DNA of 64,000 nucleotides. It comes from Heligmosomoides polygyrus polygyrus (taxonomy: Eukaryota; Nematoda; Chromadorea; Rhabditida; Heligmosomidae). A program made the position numbers and the translations under genes. Below, one piece after another: positions 24,175 to 32,211 of the stretch; within the stretch, counting starts at the first letter, position 1, and each line of letters starts with the position of its first letter. The stretch spans positions 91,770,728 through 91,834,727 of the forward strand of contig OX377204.1 in NCBI GenBank assembly GCA_947396885.1, given 5' to 3'. The notes beneath the pieces are model-generated. The model was not told the DNA's origin. It was given only the letters and a program-made list of their open reading frames with translations, and did no database searches.

Positions 24175-27100
24175 TTATCTTCTGTATCTTCTTCAGGGGC
24201 GCGTGTAGCGCGCCGACTGTCGCGTGCACCCGATGCCAGGTTCCTGGTTCGGATTTCCCGCCTAGACCAACCAAGTCTTCCATCCCTCCGGGGTCGGCGA
24301 ATTGGCACCAGACTTGTCTGGGAAGGATAAAGCGCTGACTTGTTCACCTGCTGGCCACCGCAAGTCATGGCATGGTATGGCCAAATACTCATTCAAATCG
24401 CCTCCACGACATCCCGTAGAAGTAGAATGCGTGGCGCATCCTCAAAGAGATTGAGTAACGCCGTCCTTTATCCTTTATCCTTATCTTCTTCAGCGGGCTC
24501 TGTCGAGCTTTTGTTGGATTTCACTCTCCAGGACGGTCCCTTTCGAGCTCTCTTTAGCTCTCTATCCCTCTTTAGTTCTCAGTCTTTCACTCCTCATAGT
24601 TTCACTCTCAATCCATTCCTGCGAATCGCTCTGCCGCCATTTTACTCTCATTTGTGCATGCTTCTGTTCTTTTTCGCTCATTGGATGTCCTTGTTTCCCT
24701 CGTCACCTCTCCTTCTCTTCACTTTGCTACTGAAAAACTATCCGCGTCCTTTGTTCTTTGGGTGGAGAAAGCGCAGACATGCCTTTTCCACCGCTTTTTG
24801 ATAGCGCTCTTCAAATTGCGTGCTTTGAAAAACAAATCCGATGTTTAGGATCAGCGTCGAATGGTCTTTCCGATGAAAAGAAAAACGCCTAGTAAATGTT
24901 TAAAGTGTTGATTCGATGAGTTATATTCTGGTCGGCGTGGCGGACACCCTCCCTCGCAGGAGATAATTGCACTCAAAGGTCACATTCTGAATATAGCTCG
25001 TTGAACCAACATTCTAAACATTTTCTGAGCGTTTTTCTCTTCATCGGATAGATTATTCTGATGTGCTGATCTCAAAGATCGGATTTATTTTTCAAAGCGC
25101 GGAATTTGAATAGCGATATTAAACGGCGGCGAGAGTGGCGTTTTTTGCGCTTTTCCGCCTAAAGACCGAAAGATGCTGCCGGTATTGTACTTCTTCAGTT
25201 GCTAGCACTTACTGCATGAATCCGCTCCAGCCTTCCTTGTCCCTCCCTCTCTCTCTACCTCTCTCGTAGCTTTTTTGTTGTCTTTTTTCGTCTCCCTCTA
25301 TGTATTTCTATGTCTCTCTTACATCAGTTACGCGCTTTTTTCTTGTTTTGTTCCGTATTCTTCTGCGTTGTGGGACGTACGTATTCACTATTCTCCTTCT
25401 TTTGGTCTTTTCTGACCTTACTTTCTTACTTCTTTGTTGTTGTTGTTTTTTTTTTCAGATTTTTTTTATGCGTCTACCCATCTCTATCTCTCTCTTTACT
25501 TCGATTTTTTCATCTTCTCTCTCGTTTGTTGTCTTTCGCTCCATGTCTCGCCAACTTTCTCCCTTCTTTTCATGATAAATCTTTGCGTAGTAGTCCACGA
25601 TAATGAGAGATAATATTTATCTCGAGCTGCTCCAAGATTGGTAAGACATACAACACTCAGGGTAGCCTTTCGGCGCTCTCGCCTTCTTCAGGGCCTTGAA
25701 TGAGACGGAATCGATCTGAAAAACTATCCCCATACGCCGTTTCATTTTATGGAGATTGTTTTCGAAGACCATTAGACCAAAAAACAGTGAATAGAGACCC
25801 GGATGGCTAACCAAATAGCAAGTGGACTAGTGACATCCACCGGGCAGCCGCACCTGGAAGTTTACGGAAATTGCTTTGCCTTGCGAAATTGCTTCCAGCT
25901 GCAGGTGCACAGTGGACGTCACTAGTCCATTTGCCATTTGGTTAGCCATCCGGGTCTCTATTCACCGTTTCTTTGGTCTAATGGCCTTCGAAAACAATTT
26001 CCGTAAAATAAAACGGCGTTTGGCGGGTAGTTTTTCAGATTGATTTGGTCTCATTCCAGGCTCTCAAGAAGGCGAGAACGCCGAAACGCTAGCCTGAGTG
26101 CTGTCTGTCTCACCAATCTCGGAGTGGCTTGAGATAAATATTATCCCTCAATATCGTGGTTTTCTCCTTTCCTCTCTCTTTCTTTTTTTCATACATCCAG
26201 CTCTGATCACTCACAGATCACCAGTCTGAGCTTTTAGTGGGAAGTCCGATGCTGCAGCGCTTGTCGTCGTTGCCCGGATATGGAAGTACTGGAGAGTCGA
26301 CGGCCGGAAGCAGCAGCTCTGCCGACAGCGGATCCGAGTCGCCGAATGGAAGTTTCTCGCCAGGACTCGACCTTGACGACGCCGGTTCGTTCATTTCAGA
26401 GACGGGTTTCGTCCTTTGATCTCAAAGCCCGGCAATAAATCTCCCCTATATTAGGCTCGTTCGGCACAGGGTTTATGGCAGCGCATCCGGTCAATCAACG
26501 AGGCATCTCCGAGCAGCAGCAACAACAGCACCAGCACCAGCACCACAAGCAGCAGCAGCAGCAGTTACCCAGCTCGATGATGAGCTACGACTTGAGTCGG
26601 TGAGTGGTGGAGAGTGAGATTATTCAACGGAAGTGATTACAGTGATTACTGATCAGCCGGTCGGTTGGCTGGCTGGCACGTTGTGGCATGGAGATAGGGA
26701 GGGGAATCTTTGTAGTTCGCTATCGACTGTTGACAGAGCGTTTAGTGCAGCCGAAAAGCGGCGCTGATTAGCAATTAGGGGGCCATTCAGGCGAAGGGGA
26801 ACCGTTGCAGGGGAGAGGATTCCTGAGCAAAAGGTCCTCGGGAAAGCTAATGGAAAGAATGGCTGCTTGATCAGCGCTCACGACGTGCCCTGTTGTCCTG
26901 TTGTGGAACTGAACTATTTCCGAACAGGGACGGAGAGCCATAACATGCAATGAATAGCCCCCTAATGGCTGAGATATGGCGACTGAAAATAGCCGTGGCA
27001 CGGCTAGACGAGTGCCAGATCTTCCCCAATGGAGGATTGACGTAGGGGAGTGCGCTTAGTGCCGTGATATTAACGAAGAGAATTTAAAATTTGAAATTAC

Positions 27101-30100
27101 TGGCACTGTTGTTCTTTCACGACTCTAGAGGTTTAGAGGTCGGAAAAAAAGTTTCGCATCAGTTTTGCCCAGGAGGTTATTTGGGGTGCTAACCACGGAT
27201 GTGGCGTCCGTTTTTGAAAATTCGGCCGGTTACGGTAGGTTATGGTAGGTACGGGTGACTAAGGCTATCTAGGTCATAGTCTCCGATTTCGCCCAAACTT
27301 CGCCCAGGAGAAGGTTATTTGGAGTGCTAATCACGAATCTGACATCCTTTTTGCGTATGACTCTGGAGTACGGTAAGTGACGGTAGGTACGGGTGACTAA
27401 GGTCATGATCACCGATTCAGCCTAAACCCTTCATCAGATATTCAATGTACATCCAGGAGTCCATTCTGAAGCGTTCCTTACCCGTTGCTACAGTACCGTA
27501 CCTACCGTACAAACACCAGATACCCTAGGCGATGTTTGGTCGAAATCGATGATTATGACTTAGGCAGCCTTAGCCACCCGTGCCTACCGTAACCTACCGG
27601 AATCGGCCGAAATTTTGAAAACGGATGTCAGATTCGTGATCCTTTTTGACCTCTTTTACACCTCTGGAGTCGTGAAAGTACATTAGTGCCCACAAGATGT
27701 AGAACAGGTAAAAGAGAAAAAGAAGCTTTCAAATCCGAAATTCCATTAATAATTTTGGAAACTGTCGAAAGATCGTTAGTTTTCATTCTTAAATATAGAC
27801 TATCCAAATTAGGCATCTTATTCCTTACTATTCCAAGGGGTATACTGGTAAATGTAGAACCAAGGGTTCGAATGAATACTTTCCTTGTAAAAATAACCGA
27901 ATTTTAACTTTTGAACGCATGAAGTAGCGGTGGACCAGCAGAAGTAGTCCACGTCTGTGGAATTAAAGCCACATTCGATCGTTTATGGCTCGTGCATACC
28001 GTCAAATACGGCGTTTTTGAGCTCTTTCATCGGTACTGCATTACATAAGCTAATTTGGTTCCGATGCCATGTCGTTGGCCATGATTTGTAGCTGCACTCA
28101 AGCAATCGTTAATGGAGAGTTAATGCTGAGCGTCGAAAATTGAAAAGACGGGGGGCGGCGGTTAGGACATAGGGGAGAGTGGGTGCGCTTGAGGATCGAA
28201 AGGATGAAGCCAGGACTCCGTTATTCATATTCATTTAGTCTTGCCAAAGACACGATGTGCACACTGAAGGTTAAAGTGGAGTAATTGGCCGAGAAATACT
28301 TGAAAATTCTTTAAAAAAACAGAACCAGAGAAGAAAAAGAAACATTTCAAAACGTTAACCCGCTGATCACCGAGTTGGGCATCGTCAACGCCTACATTCG
28401 TCCCTGTCGCGTGCCAAAGTGCTCCAATGGACACCCCATTCTCGAGGAACACGAAGAGCGTCATATCGGTCGTTCAAGGCCATACGGACAGAAAAGTGGT
28501 CGAGGGAATGAACTGCGGACTAGAAGCTGTTAGGAGGATATTTAGTTGCGATCAAAACTCTATCGCCAGGCGGGACTCGAACCCGCATCTTCTGCTTTCC
28601 GGGCAGCGATGTTGGCCTTACACCACCGGCGCTCTTTGACCGAATAGAACATCCACGATATCTTCCTAGCAACCTCGCTTATCAGCACTCACCCGGGATA
28701 TCGGGACTGCGGACTGTTTCTCACTAAGCATTTCGCATTAAAAATGGCTATGTCCAAGTACCCTTCTTCTTGATGGTTTCGAGCTAGGATTGCACCAAGG
28801 AACAGGTATAATGGCAAAAATGACACGAAAAATAGGAATACGGAAGCAAACGTTCCGATGGGCCATTTGCTTCCCTACTCCTTCCCGGGGGTGCGTGTAG
28901 CGCAATCGGAGAAGGTGTCTACTGTCTAATGCACCGAATACCAGGTTCCTGGTTCGCATTTCCCGCACAGGCCAACCAAGCCTTCTTTACTGTTTTGGTC
29001 CACGTTGAACAAGGCGCATCTAGAACTCACAAGAATGGTTATGTGTTGGACTCCCCAGGCAACTATAGGGGGTCCTGAAGCTCATAAAAGCCCGATTCCT
29101 TCTCCGCGGTGGTCTCAGATGGGTGCATAGGGACTAGATGAACCCTCATATGAGAATAACGGTGTTTTTCAGCGAATAAGAAGCGCACACTGCTAGCCGG
29201 CCAAGCTTTGTAAGGCTAATCAAGACGCAAGAGTGCAGTGCGTCTTGCAGACGCGTCCCAGATTCGCATAGGAAATGTATTAAACATTTGCGAATGCATC
29301 ACGTAATTAAGGCAGCTGTCCCATGCATAAACAAGTGCGGGTTGGGAGTAGAGAACTTTGGGAGCCATCAAGGATTTGTCCTTTGGTGCGGATTCGATGA
29401 GTCGCAGAGTTGGATGTGGAGAGCTGCGGGAAAAAGAGGTGCCTAAAATGCCAGTACCTGCGGGTTCTGCTGTCTAGCTGCGAGGTTAAATTCATACACG
29501 TCAGTGCTTCGAAATGGAAAGGTACCCATCGCAGCTAAATGGGAGGTGAAAGGATTAAAACAAAAAGGAGCAAAACTCCAGCACAACTACAACATAGTGT
29601 AGAAGGAAAAGCAGCAAATGTGAGTAAGGTACTGTTCTCATGTATTAAGTGCCTGGGGAGACAAAATCGTTTTTCGGAATAAGGAAGACGGCAAATACGG
29701 TCGAGTGGTGTCACTAAGGAGTCGATTACAGGCTGAAAGAGCGCTTTGAGAGCAAATCTTTGTTGTTACACCCCAACACGCTGATTGCTGGCCTAGCGTG
29801 CGGCGGTCTGACTGCTATCAGGGTCTTCTCACCAGAATCACCGCGCCTAACTTATTTGCTTATTTATTTATTTATTTTCACTCGACGGTCCACTACAGCG
29901 CCAACGAAACCGTCAAACAAACAAGTAACCACTAAAGGCAACTTATCTGCGCGATTCACTCCTCGTGCAGAAAATTGTGTGAAGAATTCCACAATGTCGG
30001 TCGATATGTATTGGCCGCAAGTAGCTGTTTCCTTGTTGCGAAGTGTATCCATTGGTCGACATGTCCATGCAGTTCCCACCTAAAACGTTGTACTTCGGCC

Positions 30101-32211
30101 AAAAATTGGGAATTGGGAAAATTGATCCATAATTTTCGTATGATGAGACCGGAAGATTTTTGCTTTTTTAGGCTTAGCTTTATTACTTTGCAGCTGCGGA
30201 AATGGGTTGTGGGAAGTGTTCCCTTTAATACGCTCCATTTCCTAGATATATTAACGTTGCAAGTGAGGTTCCGAACTCTCAGTTACATCCGTGAATTTTT
30301 CGTCATAAAAATATGGTAGTTGACAAAAATCGTGGCTCGTTCATTTTGTGGGTCTATCCGATGGATGAAGTCGTTACATCTAGGTTCAGTTCCTGCCTAA
30401 AATGACCTCTTCAAGCCTCTGCAATGCCTCTTCAATCCTTTGCGTTGAGCAAATATACCATTTTCACGTTGATGTGGACACTTTTCAAAGCAAATGGGAC
30501 ACTCTTCAAATCGAATAGGACATTTTCCACTTCAAATTGGACACTTCGAACCAAATTGGACACTTTTAAGCTAGCCTAAGACTTTTGAAATCGAAGCGAA
30601 ATCTTTCATATCAAAATGAGCTTGTTCTACGTTACAATAGAGACTCTCCAAAAAGGTTTGAATAATTTTTTATTCAAGGAGATTTTAGTATAACTTTTTT
30701 GAAGCTTCAATCCATCTACCCTATACGTGAACATGTTGTTTTTGAAATTTCATAAAATTTTCATTTTTCAAGGGCAACTAATGGTTTAACACCTGCTTCA
30801 AAGAGCAAGAGGGCGGCTATTTTGGCGCTAATAAAAAGGACTGTTGCATGTCCTTGTCCAAGAGGTTGCGGTTTTTATTCATTTGATAGCAGAATTTCTG
30901 TTTCGATTGATAGCAGAATTGATACTTTATGTAATCAGCACTTGCACTGTCAATCAAATAAAAATCGCGATAAGCTTTTCGAGTGCATGACGCGATCTGG
31001 TATTAAATGCACCGAATGTTAAATGATTGCTGTTTTTTGTTCCGCTCTAAAACAGATCTCAACATTTATTTTTGCTCAAAGAACAAGAATTTCATGGAAT
31101 TATCATACTCTTTCGGTCAGGTGAACTAGAATAATTCTAAAAAAGTTATACCAAATTTTCTTTGAAGGAAAGGTTATTCTAACCATACTGGAAAGTCTGT
31201 AGTTATTTATTTATTTATTTGTTTCGGGACGCGAGCAAAAGTCGTGTTTCAAAACAACAGCTGTAAAAACCGTAATACAGATGAACAATCCAAACAGACC
31301 AACAAAACATGGATGAAAATAAATGAGAAAAGGATAAAGAATGGCGTTACTCAATCCCCTCTGGGATGCGCCACGCATTCTACTTCTACGGGATGTCGTG
31401 TAGGCGTGTTGAATGCGTATTTGGCCATACAATGGCTTTCAGTGGTCAGCCGATGAACAAGTCAGCGCTCTATCCTACCCAGACACGTCTGGGACCAATT
31501 CATCGACCCCGGAGGGATGGAAGGCTTGGTTGGCCTGGGCGGGAAATCCGGACCAGGAACCTGGTATCGGGTGCACACGACAGCCGGCGCCTCCTCCGAC
31601 TGCGCTACACGCGCGCAGTGGATGAAAATACTTAAAAATATATAAACGAAAGTGCCGTTTGAAGCTTAAATAGTAGAACATAAGTAAGTAATTCAACCTG
31701 TAGGAAGCTCGTTTCGATTTGGCAGACGTTCACTTTGGTTTCAAAAGTTTTAGGATAGCTTGGAAGAGTGTCCAGTCCGACGTGAAAATGGTATATATTA
31801 CTTTGATAGTCTGCTGAGTAGTACTTCAATAATCAGCGGATCAATGTAAGCTCGAAAGTAACCTGGGGCCAGATTCATCAAGCTTACCTCCCTCTAACGG
31901 TGAAAATACCAGCTAACCTCCTGATATGACATTCATCCAGCATCAGGTTTGGCAGTATTTTCACCGTTAGAGGGCGGTGAGCGGTTGATGAATCTGTCCG
32001 CTGATAGATTCGTACGAGGTTCGAGATATGCCATCAATTCCGACGAAGTTGTTTCGCAGACTGGGACTGAGAGTTGTTTGTTTGCAGAGCCAGTGCTGAT
32101 CCGATGATGAATGGACTGATCGGCGACATCATGTCGTTGACGTTCGACGAGAAATGGGAGAGGGCGCCCGGACGCCTGCCGGTGTTCGCGCAGCTGAGCA
32201 ACGCGCAGTGA
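9099..32211 (+). CDS. TIS11/ZFP36-type tandem CCCH zinc-finger RNA-binding protein, eight exons, 5' end incomplete
   Basis: Predicted cytoplasmic mRNA-binding regulator of the tristetraprolin family, which binds AU-rich 3' UTRs and promotes deadenylation. Eight exons (9099-9244, 10682-10773, 14859-15006, 15076-15207, 22030-22208, 26238-26384, 26455-26599, 32088-32211) have GT/AG borders and matching phases and give about 370 residues. Two fingers, both C-x8-C-x5-C-x3-H, lie near residues 115-134 and 153-172. Each is preceded by a YKTE motif and the spacing between them is 18 residues, as in the family. A Ser/Pro/Gln-rich region with a polyglutamine/histidine tract follows. The C-terminus ends in RLPVFAQLS, matching the CNOT1-binding motif of ZFP36 proteins. 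The C. elegans relative may be ccch-1. The start codon is unresolved: either an ATG at 9030 if there is no splice at 9098, or an upstream exon. The family and the exons from 14859 onward are secure; the first two exons are inferred. Confidence 0.85.
9871..10004. mobile_element. Short palindromic MITE, GGGCCCATTTA ends, TTA target duplication
   Basis: Ends GGGCCCATTTACAC and GTATAAATGGGCCC with GCCGAGCGACGCGACG / GTCGTGTCGCTCGG just inside; TTA flanks both. A 3-bp TTA duplication suggests PIF/Harbinger. Related GTTTATACT-tipped hairpins occur near 9397, 10328, 15555 and 15790. Confidence 0.72.
10682..10773 (+). CDS. Exon 2 of the tandem CCCH gene
   Basis: The donor GTAAGT is strong. The acceptor GATTCAG is short but nematode-like and takes the two bases left by the previous exon. 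The segment reads FAQPGRRAFGIMSSHYEA and continues into a Ser/Pro/Gly-rich run. It leaves one base, which is exactly what the next exon needs. The in-frame Met in IMSSHYEA is an alternative translation start. Confidence 0.6.
10903..13300 (+). repeat. Tandem duplication of a foldback-element segment with a SINE at the joint
   Basis: About 1.06 kb from TCACGGTCTTAGGCCGAGTT (10903-11968) recurs in the same order from 12266. The copies share marker blocks such as GAGCAAGAAGGCAGC, TGGAGTTTCACATTTGTC and GTGTTTGTTTTCTATTGTAA. The SINE at 11971-12262 separates the units. Confidence 0.75.
11971..12262 (+). mobile_element. tRNA-derived SINE-A
   Basis: Head GGGGCGCAGTCGGAGGAGG (A box) and CAGGTTCCTGGTTCGGATTT (B box), body CCAGACTTGTCTGGGAAGG, and a tail ending TCCTTTATCC. 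It lies between the two units of a tandem duplication. Confidence 0.85.
13315..14240. mobile_element. Decayed AT-rich foldback element
   Basis: Family markers (AGATTGCGCCACGCACTTG, AATTGATTGATCGCAAAAATT) are followed by a right arm with repeated GTCCAGTTTCATTTGAAAG-like blocks. The left arm is poorly preserved. Confidence 0.5.
14859..15006 (+). CDS. Exon 3 of the tandem CCCH gene: first zinc finger
   Basis: The exon runs from a TTTCAG acceptor to a GTGAGC donor. It encodes the lead-in YKTEL and the first two cysteines of finger 1 (C-x8-C), ending inside GER just before the third cysteine. In-frame methionines at the exon start (MASVNMN) could act as an alternative N-terminus. Confidence 0.9.
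15076..15207 (+). CDS. Exon 4 of the tandem CCCH gene: second zinc finger
   Basis: The exon follows a 69-bp intron ending in TTCCAG. It completes finger 1 (CQYAH), carries the RHPKYKTEA linker and the whole of finger 2 (C-x8-C-x5-C-x3-H, ending CHFIH), and stops at a GTGTGT donor after two bases of a Ser codon. Confidence 0.92.
15926..16354 (-). repeat. 3' LTR (relative to gag)
   Basis: The outer 250 bp is identical by eye to the other LTR and the inner 80 bp is nearly identical, but the patch at 16006-16103 is clearly diverged. The patch carries an AATAAA polyadenylation signal on the coding strand. Confidence 0.88.
16406..16700 (-). repeat. Three spaced copies of a paired-hairpin motif between gag and the 3' LTR
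   Basis: Near 16412, 16529 and 16654 the same two small inverted repeats recur: CGACCTCCGTCG-like, and then GAGCGGTTCCGCTC-like 14-20 bases on. Between them a second shared segment (CTGCAGTTCG followed by TCTGC or CCTGC) appears twice. The spacing is about 117 and 125 bp, giving roughly 2.5 tandem units in the untranslated part of the element. Confidence 0.75.
16981..19134 (-). CDS. Gag polyprotein of the LTR element with CCHC zinc knuckle
   Basis: A single frame of about 717 residues in an element lacking pol. The N-terminal part has a coiled-coil-like Glu/Leu/His-rich stretch (around VESHLEHELSEKDKMAERHS). The central part, roughly residues 315-480, looks like a retrotransposon gag capsid domain (KYDGKNSLSAFLRGLEVKF, then ILVNHLAGTA). 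A CCHC knuckle with C-x2-C-x4-H-x4-C spacing (CYCCGHFGHIASKC) lies near 525-538, followed by a basic tail. The protein would form particles and package element RNA; reverse transcriptase would have to come from another element. The start is the ATG after the 5' LTR leader. The tail after the knuckle has odd composition and overlaps another open frame, so it may be frame-shifted. Confidence 0.85.
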   Translation of the reverse strand: MSSYSSAGSTDEVVMDFVGENAPQPPEDWFQLGVSCQSEDLNVSFGNILKRLGNALDDQIRNLARSKRAKILEAVKGTVENTVGKVAKRLGVETHALEISFFNEVGMTPDDLRDFLPTVSAHSQALCELALILGCEIDQVKETVIAKCDEVLELQNHIVNVESHLEHELSEKDKMAERHSNQLRLLQEKVKSVPAETLHSKAGASRVQVGAVEAGCRTKEWRAIRSQYTSQVSSRVRGSVEGRITSQPMNAGASCELMGKSRASSRLSSLGSFQGPVTSESVTCSERSIEHIATDQVGDMLAIFREVFKAQSIASVPKYDGKNSLSAFLRGLEVKFPTTVWSDPDRRDILVNHLAGTALSIFKGLPQNIREGTYFDVVGALKMARQNPCERFSNIKAWENLCKEEDESLVDFCCRMEDLSKRIHPSMEWDFIRGSKLYSCLQHWQSSYYMRAALDAEEGQVYEEVKRVAVRLEKVQVGFEKMNDGHNSSEKGIDRSAIDTGESHLERVTEIPHQLGGQYSAKTSPKCYCCGHFGHIASKCPNKVRDVEKSRNTRDGVNVAGDSRTSSTADGISAIAQLEGWCKSVRGKERFRRKQRCAAGKPCGGSEYHQDRKRFGYAKERKNSFLPAWNGSGKDPEIKKIRRRKCRRKNRMGSCTMKNVSVICFYNSSLTLRPYEDADQACWGHASTMEGMRRQNEGASDETMRSLLMLSSFPPSF
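19189..19613 (-). repeat. 5' LTR (relative to gag)
   Basis: Direct copy of the 3' LTR. It is flanked by TAAT on the outside and by the putative primer-binding site on the inside. An AATAAA signal lies at the equivalent internal position. A diverged patch spans about 19269-19362. Confidence 0.88.
20390..20515 (-). mobile_element. tRNA-related SINE-B with duplicated B-box block
   Basis: The minus strand carries GCGGGTTCGAGTCCCGCCCG, a tRNA T-arm with perfect B box, and the tail AAAGTTTTGATCGCAG. The T-arm block recurs at 20464-20488, so two copies are fused. Confidence 0.65.
20868..20944 (+). mobile_element. tRNA-like head of SINE-B
   Basis: GCGCCGG at the start can pair with CCGGCGC at the end, as in a tRNA acceptor stem. 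GCGGGTTCGATTCCCGT forms a T-arm. The D and anticodon arms are degraded, so this is a tRNA-derived repeat rather than a working tRNA. Confidence 0.6.
21637..21783. mobile_element. Short palindromic MITE, GCCTGTTCATACTTCGCG tip
   Basis: The left tip GCCTGTTCATACTTCGCG mirrors CGCGAAGTATGTACAGGC on the right, with ATCGATTTTTGC and similar pairs inside. A matching half (CGCGCAGTATGAACAGGCCC) lies at the window start near 85-104. Confidence 0.7.
22030..22208 (+). CDS. Exon 5 of the tandem CCCH gene
   Basis: A GGTTTCAG acceptor and a GTAGGA donor bound a Ser/Pro/Asn/Gln-rich segment containing a four-glutamine run. Both phases match the neighbouring exons. The upstream intron is about 6.8 kb long and contains the gag-only LTR element. 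Confidence 0.85.
22490..24052. mobile_element. AT-rich foldback element (ACCATTTTCACG ends) with nested piggyBac-like insert
   Basis: The left arm begins CACCATTTTCACGTTGAA and carries repeated TTGGACACTTT blocks. The right arm mirrors it and ends GTCCAATTTGATTTGAAAAT. The centre has the family marker GCATGGCGCGATCTTATC. It lies in the intron upstream of exon 6 of the CCCH gene. Confidence 0.7.
22607..23244. mobile_element. piggyBac-like element with TTAA target sites
   Basis: The inverted ends are CCCATTGATGACCGCGCGG and CCCATTGACGACCGCGCGG, and TTAA stands directly outside both. TTAA targets and CCC tips are the piggyBac signature. At 638 bp it is non-autonomous. A short minus-strand frame at 22999-23217 keeps scattered Cys and basic residues that could be a decayed C-terminal zinc finger, but I would not insist on this. 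It is nested in a larger foldback element. Confidence 0.82.
24108..24170. repeat. (CT)n microsatellite
   Basis: About 60 bp of CT repeats with two short TTTC interruptions. Confidence 0.95.
24196..24486 (+). mobile_element. tRNA-derived SINE-A
   Basis: Full-length copy with a short deletion in the A-box region, an intact B box (CCTGGTTCGGATTTCC) and a (TTTATCC)n tail. A long CT microsatellite lies just upstream. Confidence 0.82.
24799..25120. mobile_element. Long-TIR MITE of about 320 bp
   Basis: Two arms of about 140 bp are inverted at moderate identity (GCTTTGAAAAACAAATCCGAT left, ATCGGATTTATTTTTCAAAGC right; CCGATGAAAAGAAAAACGC mirrored by GCGTTTTTCTCTTCATCGG). The short spacer is GC-rich. 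Confidence 0.72.
25595..26159. mobile_element. 565-bp near-complete palindrome upstream of CCCH exon 6
   Basis: The left arm begins CCACGATAATGAGAGATAAT and the right arm mirrors it at GGATAATATTTATCTCAAGCC in reverse. The arms of about 270 bp pair almost throughout around a short spacer near 25865. Each arm carries a GGCG-loop-CGCC hairpin followed by GAAA. It would form a very long stem in nascent RNA. Confidence 0.82.
26238..26384 (+). CDS. Exon 6 of the tandem CCCH gene
   Basis: The exon follows a CTTTTAG acceptor and ends at GTTCGT. It encodes LGSPMLQRLSSLPGYG followed by a Ser/Gly-rich acidic segment. A 565-bp palindromic element ends 78 bp before it. Confidence 0.85.
26455..26599 (+). 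CDS. Exon 7 of the tandem CCCH gene: polyglutamine/histidine tract
   Basis: The exon runs from a TATTAG acceptor to a GTGAGT donor after a 70-bp intron. It encodes a Gln/His-rich run made of CAG and CAC codons, then LPSSMMSYDLSR. The triplet repeat is likely to vary in length between individuals. Confidence 0.88.
27114..27678. mobile_element. TIR element with internal TACGGTAGGT repeats
   Basis: The ends CTTTCACGACTCTAGAGG and CCTCTGGAGTCGTGAAAG are inverted. Inside, GGTAGGTACGGGTGACTAAGG occurs twice directly and once inverted, with TTACGGTAGGTTA / TAACCTACCG pairs. Confidence 0.75.
28358..28482 (-). mobile_element. RTE family A remnant, 3' end only
   Basis: The minus strand carries [20 protein letters not shown], a diverged form of the family A C-terminus ([20 protein letters not shown]). 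It is isolated in the last intron of the CCCH gene. Confidence 0.6.
28546..28636 (-). mobile_element. tRNA-related SINE-B
   Basis: Minus strand: AGCGCCGGTGGTGTAAGGCC (acceptor stem and A box), GCGGGTTCGAGTCCCGCCTG (B box) and the tail AGAGTTTTGATCGCAAC. Confidence 0.7.
28887..28986 (+). mobile_element. tRNA-derived SINE-A, head only
   Basis: TAGCGCAATCGGAGAAGG and CAGGTTCCTGGTTCGCATTT form the tRNA-like part; the element breaks off after GCCAACCAAGCC. Confidence 0.7.
30455..31794. mobile_element. AT-rich foldback element with nested SINE
   Basis: The ends TACCATTTTCACGTTGA and CGACGTGAAAATGGTA mirror each other and are flanked by TA. The arms carry TTGGACACTT-type subterminal repeats. A SINE is inserted in the right half. 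Confidence 0.75.
31332..31618 (-). mobile_element. tRNA-derived SINE-A nested in a foldback element
   Basis: Nearly complete copy: the GGATAAAG tail at the left, the ACGCATTCTACTTCTACGGG block and the tRNA-like head CTCCGACTGCGCTACACG at the right. Confidence 0.85.
31864..31999. mobile_element. Palindromic MITE, GGGGCCAGATTCATCAA tips
   Basis: Inverted arms contain CCTCTAACGGTGAAAATAC / GTATTTTCACCGTTAGAGG. It ends 88 bp before the last exon of the CCCH gene. Confidence 0.75.
32088..32211 (+). CDS. Terminal exon of the tandem CCCH gene with CNOT1-binding motif
   Basis: The exon follows TTTGCAG and ends in TGA. The last residues include RLPVFAQLS, the conserved C-terminal motif by which ZFP36-family proteins contact CNOT1. 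The preceding intron is about 5.5 kb and carries SINEs, an RTE remnant and several TIR elements. Confidence 0.9.

Noticed and set aside
24340..24850. Long Ser/Leu/Phe-rich plus-strand frames after a SINE
   Set aside because: T-rich, low-complexity sequence at the SINE tail; no conserved motif.
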